Positions 17,922 to 27,433 are shown, numbered from the stretch's first letter. The stretch is DNA of 64,000 nucleotides from an uncultured Niabella sp. (GCA_934486785.1 CAKSQK010000001.1:434001-498000); one strand, 5' to 3'. A program made the numbers and translations. Notes: generated from the letters alone by a model not told the origin.

Positions 17922-18000
17922 AATAGTTAAGATAAAAAGAATCAATGTAGCATCCAAACCCACTCCGATACCCTCTAAACCAAGTGCATTTATATGTATT

Positions 18001-18027
18001 AAGACCCGCCATTTTTGGTGGGTCTTT
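18001..18027. terminator. Hairpin between convergent S8 protease and Rrf2 genes
   Basis: AAGACCCGCC, loop ATTTTT, GGTGGGTCTT forms a 10-pair stem with one G-U pair. The U tract is weak on both sides (TTTCT on plus, TTAATA on minus). Its place between convergent genes supports a shared terminator. Confidence 0.65.
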
Positions 18028-18037
18028 CTAATCATAA

Positions 18038-18445
18038 TTACTCTTTTAAATCGCTCACCATTCTATTCTCCAAAATGTTAAGAGTAGCATCACGCACTTC
18101 TACCATTACATCATGCAGGGCGCAACTTTTTTCATCACAATTGGTGCACCTGGCGTAAAAATAAAGGCTTACGCAGGGCAGCATAGCAATAGGCCCGTTC
18201 ACCAGCCGTATTACATTAGCCAGCTTTACAGTTGTAGGGTGTTGCCTGAAAAAATAACCCCCGCCCTTTCCTTTTTTACTATCAAGAATATTGGCTTTTT
18301 TTAATTGCAGCAATATGTTTTCTAAAAATTTAATAGGTATTTTTTTTGCAGCAGCAATTTCTGAAATCAGCACCGGACGTTCATCGCCTTTGGAAGCAAT
18401 ATAAGATAGGGCTTTTATGGCATATTGAGATTTTTTTGATAGCAT
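18038..18445 (-). CDS. Rrf2 family transcriptional regulator with likely Fe-S cluster cysteines
   Basis: The 135-residue protein has the Rrf2 winged-helix start (LSKKSQYAIKALSYIA) and wing region KKGKGGGYFF. Cysteines at 91, 100, 103 and 108 (LPCVSLYFYARCTNCDEKSC) are more than the three used by IscR/NsrR, so a redox- or Fe-S-sensing role is likely. Related proteins control Fe-S assembly, nitric oxide response or cysteine metabolism (IscR, NsrR, CymR). It begins 18 bases after the cation efflux gene, so they form one transcription unit. The sulfate operon lies 3.5 kb away, and its palindrome could be a target, but that is a guess. Confidence 0.88.
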   Translation of the reverse strand: MLSKKSQYAIKALSYIASKGDERPVLISEIAAAKKIPIKFLENILLQLKKANILDSKKGKGGGYFFRQHPTTVKLANVIRLVNGPIAMLPCVSLYFYARCTNCDEKSCALHDVMVEVRDATLNILENRMVSDLKE

Positions 18446-18463
18446 AAGTAGCGTTTGTTAACC

Positions 18464-19468
18464 CTACGAATTTAATGAACTTTCGGGAGCCTTGTGCATT
18501 TCATTGTTTACTACATTTTGAAGTGTCCATTCCAGGTGGCCTTCAAACTCATAGCAACGTACAGGGCAATTTTCTTTACTGCAAATAGGGCATTGAAACT
18601 CCCGACAACCATCTGCATGCACAAACAGTTCCATGCTTTCTCCAAACTCATCTCTGCCAAACCTTGCCAGCGCATCTATTTCATCATGCGCCTCTCTTAC
18701 ATTCAAATACCAGGGCACGGTAAGGTGACAATCTACATGCAGCACACTGCCGTATTTAATAACACGCAGGTTATGAAGATCCACCCAGTTCTCCCTGCGG
18801 TTACTGCTAAGCTTGCCGATCATTTGTTGCAATATCTTCTCATCAGCCTCATCCATAATACCCGCTACGGACTGCCTTAAAATGGTGTACGACGTATAGA
18901 TAATAAATAAAGAAAGAATAATGGCCACAGCCGAATCGATCCATACCAGCCGGGTAAAATAAAGCAATGCCAACCCCATAATTACGCCTAAGGTAGAGTA
19001 AGTATCTGTCTGCAAATGTTTACCGCTTGCCTGCAAAGCAATGGAGTTGTTCTTTTTGCCTTTAATGACGCAGAATGTGCCGAGGGCATAGTTAAGTGCG
19101 GCTGTTACTGCAATTAAAATGATGCCCAGGTCTACCCTTTCAATAGCCACGGGGTTTACCAGTTGCATAATGGCTTTATACAAAATGACTACGCCGGCAA
19201 TGCCTATCAGCGTGCCTTCAATGGCTGCTGATATAAACTCTGCCTTTCCATGGCCGTAAGGGTGATTGGCATCTCTTGGGCGGGCTGCCACATATAGGCT
19301 GTAAAGCCCTATCAGGCTGGCCACTACGTTTACAATGCTTTCCAGCGCATCAGACAATATTGCAACAGAAAATGTATAAGCATATGCCGTGAACTTAACA
19401 GCCAGTAACAGCACTGATACGGCTGCCACCCATTTTTGTATGTTGAAATTTTGCTGAGGCGCAGACAT
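18464..19468 (-). CDS. Cation diffusion facilitator (CDF) family transporter
   Basis: The 334-residue protein has six transmembrane helices in the first 210 residues. The metal-site elements of CDF pumps are visible: LSDALESIVN in TM2, HPYGHGKAEF after it, and the HLQTD of TM5. A cytoplasmic domain with VLHVDCHLTVPWY follows. The C-terminal tail carries a cysteine cluster (CREFQCPICSKENCPVRC), seen in related Bacteroidota members and likely to bind metal. It exports divalent cations such as Zn, Fe or Mn; the metal cannot be fixed from sequence. The upstream gap carries a dispersed repeat (19485-19515). It is co-transcribed with the Rrf2 regulator, which may sense metal or Fe-S status. Confidence 0.88.
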   Translation of the reverse strand: MSAPQQNFNIQKWVAAVSVLLLAVKFTAYAYTFSVAILSDALESIVNVVASLIGLYSLYVAARPRDANHPYGHGKAEFISAAIEGTLIGIAGVVILYKAIMQLVNPVAIERVDLGIILIAVTAALNYALGTFCVIKGKKNNSIALQASGKHLQTDTYSTLGVIMGLALLYFTRLVWIDSAVAIILSLFIIYTSYTILRQSVAGIMDEADEKILQQMIGKLSSNRRENWVDLHNLRVIKYGSVLHVDCHLTVPWYLNVREAHDEIDALARFGRDEFGESMELFVHADGCREFQCPICSKENCPVRCYEFEGHLEWTLQNVVNNEMHKAPESSLNS

Positions 19469-19484
19469 GGAATAAAACCAATTA

Positions 19485-19515
19485 AAGAGATTTCTCGCTT
19501 CCGCTCGAAATGACG
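19485..19515. repeat. Dispersed intergenic repeat fragment
   Basis: The minus-strand reading CGTCATTTCGAGCGGAAGCG then AGAAATCTCTT resembles a short interspersed sequence I recognise from intergenic regions of many Bacteroidota. It lies just upstream of the CDF transporter start. Confidence 0.45.
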
Positions 19516-19568
19516 TTTAAATACAGGCATTGAATGAATATGATGTCAAAGCCTTTGCTAAAAACCCA

Positions 19569-20534
19569 TTATATACTGTTTGCTTTTGTAAAAGCTATGA
19601 TCTCATCAATGTATCCAAAAGCCATTGCCACTGCCGTATCGGCGGCGCCATAATACACGGCCACTTTATTACCCTGGTTTAATGAAGCACAGGGGAACAC
19701 CACGTTAGCCACATCACCTGCAAGCTCGTAAGGAGCTGCGGGGGCCAGCAGGTAAGGCTTCGTTCTGTACAGCACTTTTGACGGATCTTTTTCATCAAGA
19801 ATGGCAGCACCCATGGAATACCTGAAACCGTTACAGGTAGTAATTACGCCATGATAAAACATCAGCCAGCCTTCACTGGTTAAAAAAGGCACCGAACCCG
19901 CACCGATCTTGGTGCATTGCCAGGCGCTTTCAGCAAAAGGCGTTACTTTCATTACACAGCGGTGCTCGCCCCAGTATTTCATATCCGGGCTGTAACTGAT
20001 ATAAATATCGCCAAACGGCGTATGGCCGTTATCGCTCGGGCGGCTTAACATGGCGTATTTGCCGTCAAACTTTTGCGGGAACAATACCCCGTTCCTGTTA
20101 AACGGCAGAAATGCATTTTCGCACTGAAAAAATTCTTTAAAATCATAAGTATATGCAATACCTATGGTTGGGCCATGATAGCCATTGCACCAGGTTACCC
20201 AGTACCGGTCTTCAATCCATACCACGCGTGGGTCGTATTTATATTCTGATTCGATCATTTGGGTATTGCCGGGCTTCATTACAATGGGCTCATGATTGAT
20301 GTCCCAGTTAATGCCATCTTTACTAAACCCAGCAAAAATGTTCATTTGCACGGCCTTATTATCACAGCGGAAAACGCCTGCAAAACCATCGCCAAAAGGC
20401 ACAACTGCACTGTTGAAAATACTGTTGGAAGTGGGGATGTGGTACCTGCCTATTACAGGATTATTTGTATAACGCCACATCACGTCGCTGTTGCCTTGGG
20501 GCCTATCCTGCCAGGGAATTTGTACATTGCTCAT
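19569..20534 (-). CDS. Glycoside hydrolase family 130 protein (mannoside phosphorylase/mannosidase type)
   Basis: I use the ATG at 20534 ([15 protein letters not shown]). The longer frame upstream has no family similarity, and a TAnnTTTG box (20562-20555) would fall inside it. The 321-residue protein shows GH130 five-bladed propeller features: [32 protein letters not shown], the acid-containing [18 protein letters not shown], and [21 protein letters not shown]130 enzymes phosphorolyse or hydrolyse beta-mannosides. No signal peptide is present, so it is cytoplasmic. No other mannan genes are next to it, which leaves the substrate open. Confidence 0.85.
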   Translation of the reverse strand: MSNVQIPWQDRPQGNSDVMWRYTNNPVIGRYHIPTSNSIFNSAVVPFGDGFAGVFRCDNKAVQMNIFAGFSKDGINWDINHEPIVMKPGNTQMIESEYKYDPRVVWIEDRYWVTWCNGYHGPTIGIAYTYDFKEFFQCENAFLPFNRNGVLFPQKFDGKYAMLSRPSDNGHTPFGDIYISYSPDMKYWGEHRCVMKVTPFAESAWQCTKIGAGSVPFLTSEGWLMFYHGVITTCNGFRYSMGAAILDEKDPSKVLYRTKPYLLAPAAPYELAGDVANVVFPCASLNQGNKVAVYYGAADTAVAMAFGYIDEIIAFTKANSI

Positions 20535-20554
20535 AATTGTAAAGTTGAAGACTA

Positions 20555-20562
20555 CAAATGTA
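20555..20562 (-). promoter_or_regulatory. -7 box (TACATTTG) upstream of the GH130 gene
   Basis: The minus strand reads TACATTTG, an exact TAnnTTTG match, about 20 bases before the chosen ATG at 20534. I find no TTG at the right distance upstream, so this is only a half match. Confidence 0.4.
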
Positions 20563-20590
20563 CGCGATACGGTTTTGAAAATCATTTAAA

Positions 20591-20624
20591 CAAAAAAGCG
20601 GCTGTTTTTTTAAACCAGCCGCTT
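20591..20624 (-). terminator. Rho-independent terminator after acs
   Basis: On the minus strand AAGCGGCTG, an 11-base loop, CAGCCGCTT gives a perfect 9-pair stem followed by TTTT. It lies 22 bases after the acs stop codon and before the GH130 promoter, so GH130 is a separate transcript. Confidence 0.85.
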
Positions 20625-20645
20625 CTGATCGTTATACACTTCTCG

Positions 20646-22556
20646 TTATTCAATCCTGTTGTTTTTGATCTCTTCCACCACAGCCGGGTCAAGCAGGGTA
20701 GAGGTATCGCCAAAGTTGTTGAAATCTCCTTCTGCTATTTTTCTTAAAATACGCCGCATAATTTTACCGCTGCGTGTTTTGGGCAGGCCCGATACAAACT
20801 GTATTTTATCCAGTTTGGCAATCGGCCCGATTTGGTCTGTAATGATCTGGTTGATCTCTTTGCGCAGGTTGGCCTTGTCGCGGCTTTCGCCGGTTTCTTT
20901 TAAAATTACAAAGCCGTACAATGCATTTCCTTTAATATCGTGCGGGTAACCTACAATGGCGCTTTCGGCCACGGCGGGATGCTCGTTGATGCTGTCTTCT
21001 ATTGGGGCCGTACCCAGGTTGTGACCCGAAACAATGATCACATCATCTACGCGGCCGGTTATGCGATAGTATCCTACTTCATCTCTTAGTGCCCCGTCTC
21101 CGGTAAAATATTTACCCGGGAATGCTGTAAAATAAGTGTTCTTATAGCGCTCATGATCGCCCCAAATGGTGCGTGCAATGCCGGGCCAGGGAAACCTGAT
21201 ACAAAGATTGCCGTCAACCTGGTTGCCTGTTATTTCGTTGCGCTTTTCATCCATCAACACCGGTTGTACGCCCGGCATGGGCAGTGTGGCATAAGTGGGT
21301 TTTGTAGGGGTTACAAAAGGTAAAGGCGATATCATGATCCCGCCGGTTTCGGTTTGCCACCAGGTGTCTACAATGGGACATTTCTTTTTCCCCACATGGT
21401 CGTTGTACCAGTGCCAGGCTTCGTCATTAATGGGTTCTCCCACCGAGCCAATTACGCGTAAAGAAGAAAGATCGTGCTTTTCTACCCACTCGCTGCTTTC
21501 TTTTGCCAAAGAACGAATGGCGGTGGGCGCGGTGTAAAACTGTGTAACCTTATGTTTTTCCACTACCTGCCAAAACCTGTCCGGTTCGGGGTAGGTGGGA
21601 ATGCCTTCAAAAATAACCGTGGTGGCGCCGTTTGCCAGCGGGCCGTATAATATGTAGGAGTGCCCGGTGATCCAGCCAATATCTGCCGTACACCAGTAAA
21701 TATCATTTTCTTTATAATTAAATACGTTCTTAAACGTATAGGCTGTATACACCATATAGCCCGCGCAGGTATGCAGCATGCCTTTGGGCTTACCGGTAGA
21801 GCCGGATGTATAAAGAATGAACAACGGGTCTTCCGCATCCATAATGGTAGGAATGTTATCTATTGGCGCGGCATCTACAAGGGGTTGCAGCCACTCGTCG
21901 CGGCCTTCTTTCATTTTTATTTCATTATTGGTGCGCTTTACCACTAATACTTTTTCAACCGATGATGATTTGGTCAGCGCATCATCTACAATGCCTTTCA
22001 GGTCAAGGACTTTTGTACCGCGGTAACTACCGTCTGAAGTAATGACCAGCTTGCTTCCGCTATCATCAATACGTGTGGCCAGCGCACTGGAAGAAAAACC
22101 TGCAAATACCACCGAATGCACAGCGCCCACCCTGGCACACGCCAGCATGGCAATAGGCAATTCAGGGATCATAGGCAGGTAAATGGTTACCCTGTCTCCT
22201 TTTTGCACGCCCTGCTCCCGCAGCACATTTGACATTTTGCCCACGCGGTCGTACAACTCCTGGTAGGTTATATTTTGTGCTGCTTCGCCGGGATCATTGG
22301 GCTCCCAAATAATGGCTGTTTTATTAGCCCTTTGTGCCAGATGCCTGTCAATGCAATTTTTGGTGATGTTCAACTTTGCATTTAAAAACCACTCAATCTT
22401 GGCTTCATGCATATTATAGTTCACTACTTTTTCCCAGCGCTGGTACCATACAAAATTCTCATCGGCTATTTTATCCCAAAACTTTTTGGGGTTTTTAATT
22501 GATTTTTTGTACTGTTTAAAATAATCCGGCAAGGATTCAATCACGTAATTCTTCAT
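20646..22556 (-). CDS. acs: Acetyl-CoA synthetase (AMP-forming)
   Basis: The 636-residue protein is a full-length ANL-family enzyme with YTSGSTGKPKGMLHT (A3), WWQTETGGIMISPL (A5), YFTGDGALRDEVGYYRITGR (A7/A8 region) and the C-terminal PKTRSGKIMRRILR carrying the lysine that is acetylated in Acs. The Trp of the WWQTETGG motif is typical of enzymes restricted to short acyl chains such as acetate. It converts acetate, ATP and CoA to acetyl-CoA. It stands alone, with a terminator behind it and a 205-base gap in front. Confidence 0.95.
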   Translation of the reverse strand: MKNYVIESLPDYFKQYKKSIKNPKKFWDKIADENFVWYQRWEKVVNYNMHEAKIEWFLNAKLNITKNCIDRHLAQRANKTAIIWEPNDPGEAAQNITYQELYDRVGKMSNVLREQGVQKGDRVTIYLPMIPELPIAMLACARVGAVHSVVFAGFSSSALATRIDDSGSKLVITSDGSYRGTKVLDLKGIVDDALTKSSSVEKVLVVKRTNNEIKMKEGRDEWLQPLVDAAPIDNIPTIMDAEDPLFILYTSGSTGKPKGMLHTCAGYMVYTAYTFKNVFNYKENDIYWCTADIGWITGHSYILYGPLANGATTVIFEGIPTYPEPDRFWQVVEKHKVTQFYTAPTAIRSLAKESSEWVEKHDLSSLRVIGSVGEPINDEAWHWYNDHVGKKKCPIVDTWWQTETGGIMISPLPFVTPTKPTYATLPMPGVQPVLMDEKRNEITGNQVDGNLCIRFPWPGIARTIWGDHERYKNTYFTAFPGKYFTGDGALRDEVGYYRITGRVDDVIIVSGHNLGTAPIEDSINEHPAVAESAIVGYPHDIKGNALYGFVILKETGESRDKANLRKEINQIITDQIGPIAKLDKIQFVSGLPKTRSGKIMRRILRKIAEGDFNNFGDTSTLLDPAVVEEIKNNRIE

Positions 22557-22761
22557 TCTTAAAATATGTTTTGTTGATGATTACAAATTATGGTGTTGCC
22601 TGCTTTCGTTAAACATGGCAAACAGGGGCATTAAAAATATAAAAAACAATTTATTGCCGGTTAAAATACCAAGACTTTCTTATATACCGGCCATGCCGAC
22701 TGTTTTAAAAAAAGCCTATATTCTATAAGGCAAACGCTTTGTGCAAGAAAGATGTTGGGGT

Positions 22762-22986
22762 TTAGCTTTTATTCCTGCCGTACTCGCCGGTTAGTGCATA
22801 ATACCCAAACATAGCCAGGCCGCCCACGATGATTGGCGTTAGCACAAAAAGAATAATGATGCCAAAAACAACATCTTCCTGGTGGCCGCCAAGTTTTGGT
22901 ATTCCAAATACGAATATGCAGAAATAAGCCGCGGCAGCAGCCATTAGCAGCCATACAATCCCTAATACTTTTTTTACTTGGTCCAT
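22762..22986 (-). CDS. Small two-helix membrane protein (DUF6814-like)
   Basis: This 74-residue protein has two hydrophobic helices (about 8-30 and 40-65) separated by the polar loop GIPKLGGHQEDVV, ending in a charged tail (TGEYGRNKS). I recognise the pattern as the small DUF6814-type membrane proteins of Bacteroidota, of unknown role and often found near transporters. Here no transporter gene is adjacent; the next gene upstream on the same strand is a glycosyltransferase ending 82 bases away. The identification of the family rests on memory of the pattern and is moderate. Confidence 0.65.
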   Translation of the reverse strand: MDQVKKVLGIVWLLMAAAAAYFCIFVFGIPKLGGHQEDVVFGIIILFVLTPIIVGGLAMFGYYALTGEYGRNKS

Positions 22987-23068
22987 GTTTATTTTTTGGT
23001 AAAAGCAATGAGGATTTAAAAATAAGCTATTTTGTTTTTTTAGAAAAAAGAATTGCTCCCGCAGCTTA

Positions 23069-24220
23069 CTACTTTACCCTCCTTCCTTTCCATTCATATT
23101 TACCAAAGATGCCTAAAAAGCCCGAAATGATAATGTAGGCTATGTGTACCGGCTGGAAAAAGAAAAACCATCTTAAAAGTTTTTGCCGGTTGAAAAAGCG
23201 GCTCACACTTACCATAAACGGCAGCTCCACCAGCGTTTTTGCAAACCATAACACAAGCAATGCGTAAAAATATTTGATGCTGAAAAACGACGCTGTTAGC
23301 AGCACAAAAAATGATACATTTAAAAAATACACCAGCAGCAGCACCCAAAAAATCCTTTGATCATCATAATACTTTGCTTTGCTGGCCCAGCGTATGCGCT
23401 GGTTAAAAAAATCCTTCCACAATGGGGCTGCAAGCGTGTTTACAATGGCCTCCCGGCTTTTTAAATAAGCAATTTTATCAGGGTATTGCTTCCAAATCTT
23501 GTGCATCAGCAGCATATCATCGCCACTGGCAATGGCATCAATGCCTTTAAATCCGTTCACTTCATAAAACACCTGTTTTTTGTAAGCCAGGTTGGCGCCG
23601 TTGCACATGTTGTGCGCGTTTTTATAAACTGAGGCACCCGTAATGCCCTGCATGCTTATAAAATCCAGCGACTGAAAAATGAACAGCGGCGTATTTTCTT
23701 TACCATTTGCCGGCGCAGTAGGCATAAGCCTTACCGGCGCAGCAATGAATACCGGGTCACTCTCTGCAATAAACCCTGCAAAAACCGATAGCCAGCCCGG
23801 TGGCGCCACACAATCCGCATCCGTGCAAATGATCCATTCATATTGCGCTGCGGCAATGCCGGTTTCAATGGCTTTCTTTTTATAAGAATTCATTTTTTGC
23901 CCCGTCATTCTTATTAAATGAAAATGATCAGTTTCTGCAGTAACGTTTGTAATAACTTCAGCAGTGTCATCGTCTGAATGATCGTCTACCACAATCACCT
24001 CAAACCATTCCTTAGGATAAGATTGTTGCCGTAGTGATGTTAGCAGCGCCCCGATGTTCTTTTCTTCATTACGCGCCGGAATGATGACAGAAAACCTGGC
24101 GGCTTTTTGATATTGCTGCTTAGGCTTGTAAACAGGCAGCCTTCGCCAGGCCTGGTCATAAAAAATGATCAGCGCTGTATAGCATAAAAACAATATTCCG
24201 GTAATGATGAGCAAAGCCAT
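23069..24220 (-). CDS. Membrane glycosyltransferase family 2 protein
   Basis: I prefer the ATG at 24220 (MALLIITGILFLCYTALI); the longer frame would need a TTG start. The protein has one N-terminal membrane helix, then a GT-A catalytic domain with SVIIPARNEEKNIGALLTSL, VVDDHSDDDTAEV, the DxD-like ICTDADCV, and a later IRWASKAKYY in place of the processive QxxRW motif. Three or four membrane helices follow at the C-terminus. It would transfer a sugar from a nucleotide-activated donor to a lipid or polymer at the inner membrane. The acceptor is unknown and no polysaccharide cluster is adjacent. Confidence 0.85.
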   Translation of the reverse strand: MALLIITGILFLCYTALIIFYDQAWRRLPVYKPKQQYQKAARFSVIIPARNEEKNIGALLTSLRQQSYPKEWFEVIVVDDHSDDDTAEVITNVTAETDHFHLIRMTGQKMNSYKKKAIETGIAAAQYEWIICTDADCVAPPGWLSVFAGFIAESDPVFIAAPVRLMPTAPANGKENTPLFIFQSLDFISMQGITGASVYKNAHNMCNGANLAYKKQVFYEVNGFKGIDAIASGDDMLLMHKIWKQYPDKIAYLKSREAIVNTLAAPLWKDFFNQRIRWASKAKYYDDQRIFWVLLLVYFLNVSFFVLLTASFFSIKYFYALLVLWFAKTLVELPFMVSVSRFFNRQKLLRWFFFFQPVHIAYIIISGFLGIFGKYEWKGRRVK

Positions 24221-24409
24221 GTGGCACAAAACTAACTTTCTTTTATTCAAATAAATGTAAGCGCATGCATGGCTGGTTGATTACACTCAATTTATTTTAC
24301 AGTAAATGGTTTTTAGGTAAAATGCGGTTACTTTTAATTTAAAGCAATTGTTTGCAGGCCCGCGCTCATAAAAGATGTGGCCGTTTTTAAATCAACAAAA
24401 TCATTTACC

Positions 24410-26188
24410 ATGGGTCAAGGTACTATCAAAGGAGCCGAATGGCTGATCAAAGAATCGCAACCAGAAGAAACTTTTATTCCCGAACAGTTTGACGATGAGC
24501 AGCAGATGATACGCGATATGTGTAACCAGTTTCTCGACAGTGAAGTAATGCCCATACTTGATCGTATTGACAACCTTGAAGAAGGGTTGATGAAAAGCCT
24601 GTTGCAAAAAACCGGTGAGCAGGGTTTATTGTCCACATCTTTTCCTGAAGAATATGGCGGGCTTGGAAAAGATTTTGTTACTTCTACCATTGTAAATGAA
24701 TACCTGGGCGCCGGCCATTCCTACGCCGTGGCAATAGCCGCGCATACCGGCATTGGCACCCTGCCCATTTTATATTTTGGAACGCCGGAACAAAAACAGA
24801 AATACATACCAAAACTGGTAAGCGGCGAGTGGGCCGGCGCTTACGGGCTTACAGAACCTAACGCGGGCAGCGATGCCCTGAGCGCTAAAACAACTGCCAG
24901 GCTTAGCGAGGACGGAAAGCATTATTTATTGAATGGCCAAAAAGCCTGGATCACCAATGGCGGCTTTGCCGATGTGTACACCGTGTTTGCCAAAATTGAC
25001 GGAGATAAATTTACCGCTTTTATTGTAGAGCGCGGAACAGAAGGCTTTTCACAAGGGCCTGAAGAAATGAAAATGGGGATCAAAGGGTCCTCTACCGTAC
25101 AACTATATTTTCAGGATGCAAAAGTACCTGTGGAAAACGTACTGGGCGAAATTGGTAAAGGCCACCGCATTGCTTTTAATATTTTGAATATTGGCCGTTT
25201 AAAACTTTGTGCAGCAGCACTGGGCGGCGCGCGCAGGTCAGCCAATATTTCAATTGAATATGCCAAAACCCGTGAACAATTTAAACAACCTATAGCCAGC
25301 TTTGGCGCCGTAAAACACAAACTTGCCGAAATGGCTATTGGTATTTTTGCATGCGAATCAGCGTTATACAGAACCGCAGCCTGGATTGGCGCAAAAGAGC
25401 AAGAGCTGGTTGCCGAAGGGAAACCTTTTAACGAAGCCCTGCTGGGTGCTGCCGAAGAATATGCCATTGAATGCGCCATTTTAAAAGTATTTGGCAGCGA
25501 ACTGCTTGATTTTGTGGTGGATGAAGGCGTACAAATTCATGGCGGTAATGGTTACAGTGCAGAGTACAACATCAGCCGGGCCTACCGCGACAGCCGCATC
25601 AACCGCATTTATGAAGGAACCAACGAGATCAACCGGTTGCTGATTTTAGATATGACGCTGAAGCGCGCCATGCAGGGCCGCCTGAACCTGATGGGGCCTG
25701 CCATGGATGTGCAAAAAGAACTGATGAGCATTCCGGAGTTTGGCGCAGAAGACGATGCTATGTTTGCCTCAGAAAAAAAACTGGTGGCCGGCTTAAAAAA
25801 AGCCATCCTGATGGTTTCCGGCGCAGCCGTACAAAAATTTATGATGAACATTGAACAGGAACAGGAAGTGCTGATGAATATTGCTGATATGGCCATTGCT
25901 TTGTTTCATGCCGAAAGCGTGCTGCTGCGTACCATGAAGATTACCGCTATGCGTGGCGAACAAAGCGCATCGCTGTACAATGATATGATGCGCACCTATC
26001 TCTATGATGCCGCAGACATGGTGCATAAAAGCGGGAAAGACGCCGTAAATGCTTTTGCCGAAGGTGATGAACAGCGTATGATACTGATGGGCCTGCGACG
26101 CTTTACAAAAGCCGAACCGTTTAATACAAAAGAAGCAAGGAGAAGGATTGCAAACAAATTGATTGACACAGGAAGTTATTCTTTTTAA
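24410..26188 (+). CDS. Acyl-CoA dehydrogenase family protein (long form with C-terminal extension)
   Basis: I chose ATG 24410 (MGQGTIKGAEWLIKES). A GTG at 24377 would add 11 residues without clear similarity. The roughly 590-residue protein has the acyl-CoA dehydrogenase core: an N-terminal helical domain, YGLTEPNAGSDALS for FAD and substrate, LNGQKAWITNGGFAD, and IHGGNGYSAEYNISRAYRD close to the active-site region. IYEGTNEINRLLI closes the core. The 150-residue C-terminal extension is shared with VLCAD-like bacterial enzymes. It performs the first oxidation step of fatty-acid beta-oxidation. No thiolase or hydratase gene is adjacent, so it is a solitary gene here. Confidence 0.9.
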   Translation: MGQGTIKGAEWLIKESQPEETFIPEQFDDEQQMIRDMCNQFLDSEVMPILDRIDNLEEGLMKSLLQKTGEQGLLSTSFPEEYGGLGKDFVTSTIVNEYLGAGHSYAVAIAAHTGIGTLPILYFGTPEQKQKYIPKLVSGEWAGAYGLTEPNAGSDALSAKTTARLSEDGKHYLLNGQKAWITNGGFADVYTVFAKIDGDKFTAFIVERGTEGFSQGPEEMKMGIKGSSTVQLYFQDAKVPVENVLGEIGKGHRIAFNILNIGRLKLCAAALGGARRSANISIEYAKTREQFKQPIASFGAVKHKLAEMAIGIFACESALYRTAAWIGAKEQELVAEGKPFNEALLGAAEEYAIECAILKVFGSELLDFVVDEGVQIHGGNGYSAEYNISRAYRDSRINRIYEGTNEINRLLILDMTLKRAMQGRLNLMGPAMDVQKELMSIPEFGAEDDAMFASEKKLVAGLKKAILMVSGAAVQKFMMNIEQEQEVLMNIADMAIALFHAESVLLRTMKITAMRGEQSASLYNDMMRTYLYDAADMVHKSGKDAVNAFAEGDEQRMILMGLRRFTKAEPFNTKEARRRIANKLIDTGSYSF

Positions 26189-26300
26189 TGATAATTGGCG
26201 GCTGCAGTCTTTCACTCTCCATCTTTTGTGGGGAAACCATGCCTTTCGTTAAAATTCCATGCCTCCGGTAATTAATACAGATAAGATGTAGCAGAATCCT

Positions 26301-26308
26301 TAACTTTG
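26301..26308 (+). promoter_or_regulatory. -7 box (TAACTTTG) upstream of the ferredoxin oxidoreductase beta gene
   Basis: TAACTTTG matches TAnnTTTG and lies 18 bases before the ATG at 26327. No -33 TTG is visible at the right distance. Confidence 0.35.
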
Positions 26309-26326
26309 GTGGCAATTTTTAAAAAG

Positions 26327-27355
26327 ATGTCAGAAGTTTTAGCGCCTGCATTAACGGCAAAAGATTTTGTAACAGACCAGGAAGTTCGCTGGTGCCCGGG
26401 TTGTGGAGATTATTCAATTTTAGCACAGGTACAAAGGGTTATGCCCGGGTTGGGCATACCAAAAGAAAATATTGTATTTATATCTGGCATTGGCTGTAGC
26501 AGCCGTTTTCCATATTATATGGAAACTTACGGTATGCACTCTATTCACGGCCGTGCCACAGCCATTGCATCCGGCCTTAAGGCTTCAAGGCCTGAACTAA
26601 GTGTGTGGGTAGTAACCGGCGATGGTGACGGCCTGAGCATTGGCGGCAATCATACTATGCATTTGTTAAGGAGGAATTTTGATATTAATATGATGCTGTT
26701 CAATAACCAGATCTATGGTCTCACAAAAGGGCAGTATTCTCCCACTTCAGAAAGAGGTAAAATCACCAAATCAAGCCCGTTTGGCAGTATTGATCACTCT
26801 TTTAATCCTGCGGCACTTGCGCTGGGGGCTGATGGCACGTTTGTTGCCCGCTCCATGGATCGTGATCCCAAACACCTTCAAGCAATGATTGTGAGGGCGC
26901 AGCAACACAAGGGCACTTCTTTTCTCGAAATTTATCAAAACTGTAATATTTTTAATGATGGGGCCTTTGAAATGTTTACCGAAAAAACTACAAAGGCTGA
27001 TGAAACCCTGTTTTTAGAGCAGGGTAAACCCTTGATATTTGGTAAAGAATTTAATAAAGGCTTGCGCCTTGATGGCTTTCAGCCTCAGGTGGTAACAATA
27101 GGCGAAGGTTTTAGTGCAGATGACCTATGGATTCATGATGAAAGTGATATTTACAAAGCGCAAATATTGACGCGTATTTTTGACAACCCTTCCATTGAAG
27201 GCCATTTACCACGCCCTTTTGGTGTTTTTTACGAAAACACCAACCGTCCCAGCTACGAAGAAATGATGTCTTTGCAACTTGAAGATGCCAAAGCCCGCAA
27301 AACACCAGACCTGAATGCCTTGCTAAGAGGCAAGGAAACCTGGTCAGTTCAGTAA
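26327..27355 (+). CDS. 2-oxoacid:ferredoxin oxidoreductase, beta (TPP-binding) subunit
   Basis: The ATG at 26327 (MSEVLAPALTAKDF) is preferred over an in-frame TTG seven codons upstream. The 342-residue protein has RWCPGCGDYSILAQVQRVMP (Fe-S/TPP entry), GIGCSSRFPYYMETYGMHSI, HGRATAIASGLK, and the thiamine diphosphate motif VVTGDGDGLSIGGNH. This is the beta subunit of KorAB-like enzymes that oxidatively decarboxylate 2-oxoglutarate or similar acids to acyl-CoA using ferredoxin. The matching alpha (gamma-alpha fused) subunit is normally encoded immediately upstream, but here the upstream gene is an acyl-CoA dehydrogenase. Its partner must be elsewhere. Confidence 0.88.
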   Translation: MSEVLAPALTAKDFVTDQEVRWCPGCGDYSILAQVQRVMPGLGIPKENIVFISGIGCSSRFPYYMETYGMHSIHGRATAIASGLKASRPELSVWVVTGDGDGLSIGGNHTMHLLRRNFDINMMLFNNQIYGLTKGQYSPTSERGKITKSSPFGSIDHSFNPAALALGADGTFVARSMDRDPKHLQAMIVRAQQHKGTSFLEIYQNCNIFNDGAFEMFTEKTTKADETLFLEQGKPLIFGKEFNKGLRLDGFQPQVVTIGEGFSADDLWIHDESDIYKAQILTRIFDNPSIEGHLPRPFGVFYENTNRPSYEEMMSLQLEDAKARKTPDLNALLRGKETWSVQ

Positions 27356-27433
27356 AACAGTGTTCATGGCTTGGAAAAAGTTTATATATTGCGGGTGCGG
27401 GCGCTGACTCACACTCGCTTTATTTTTTTACAC

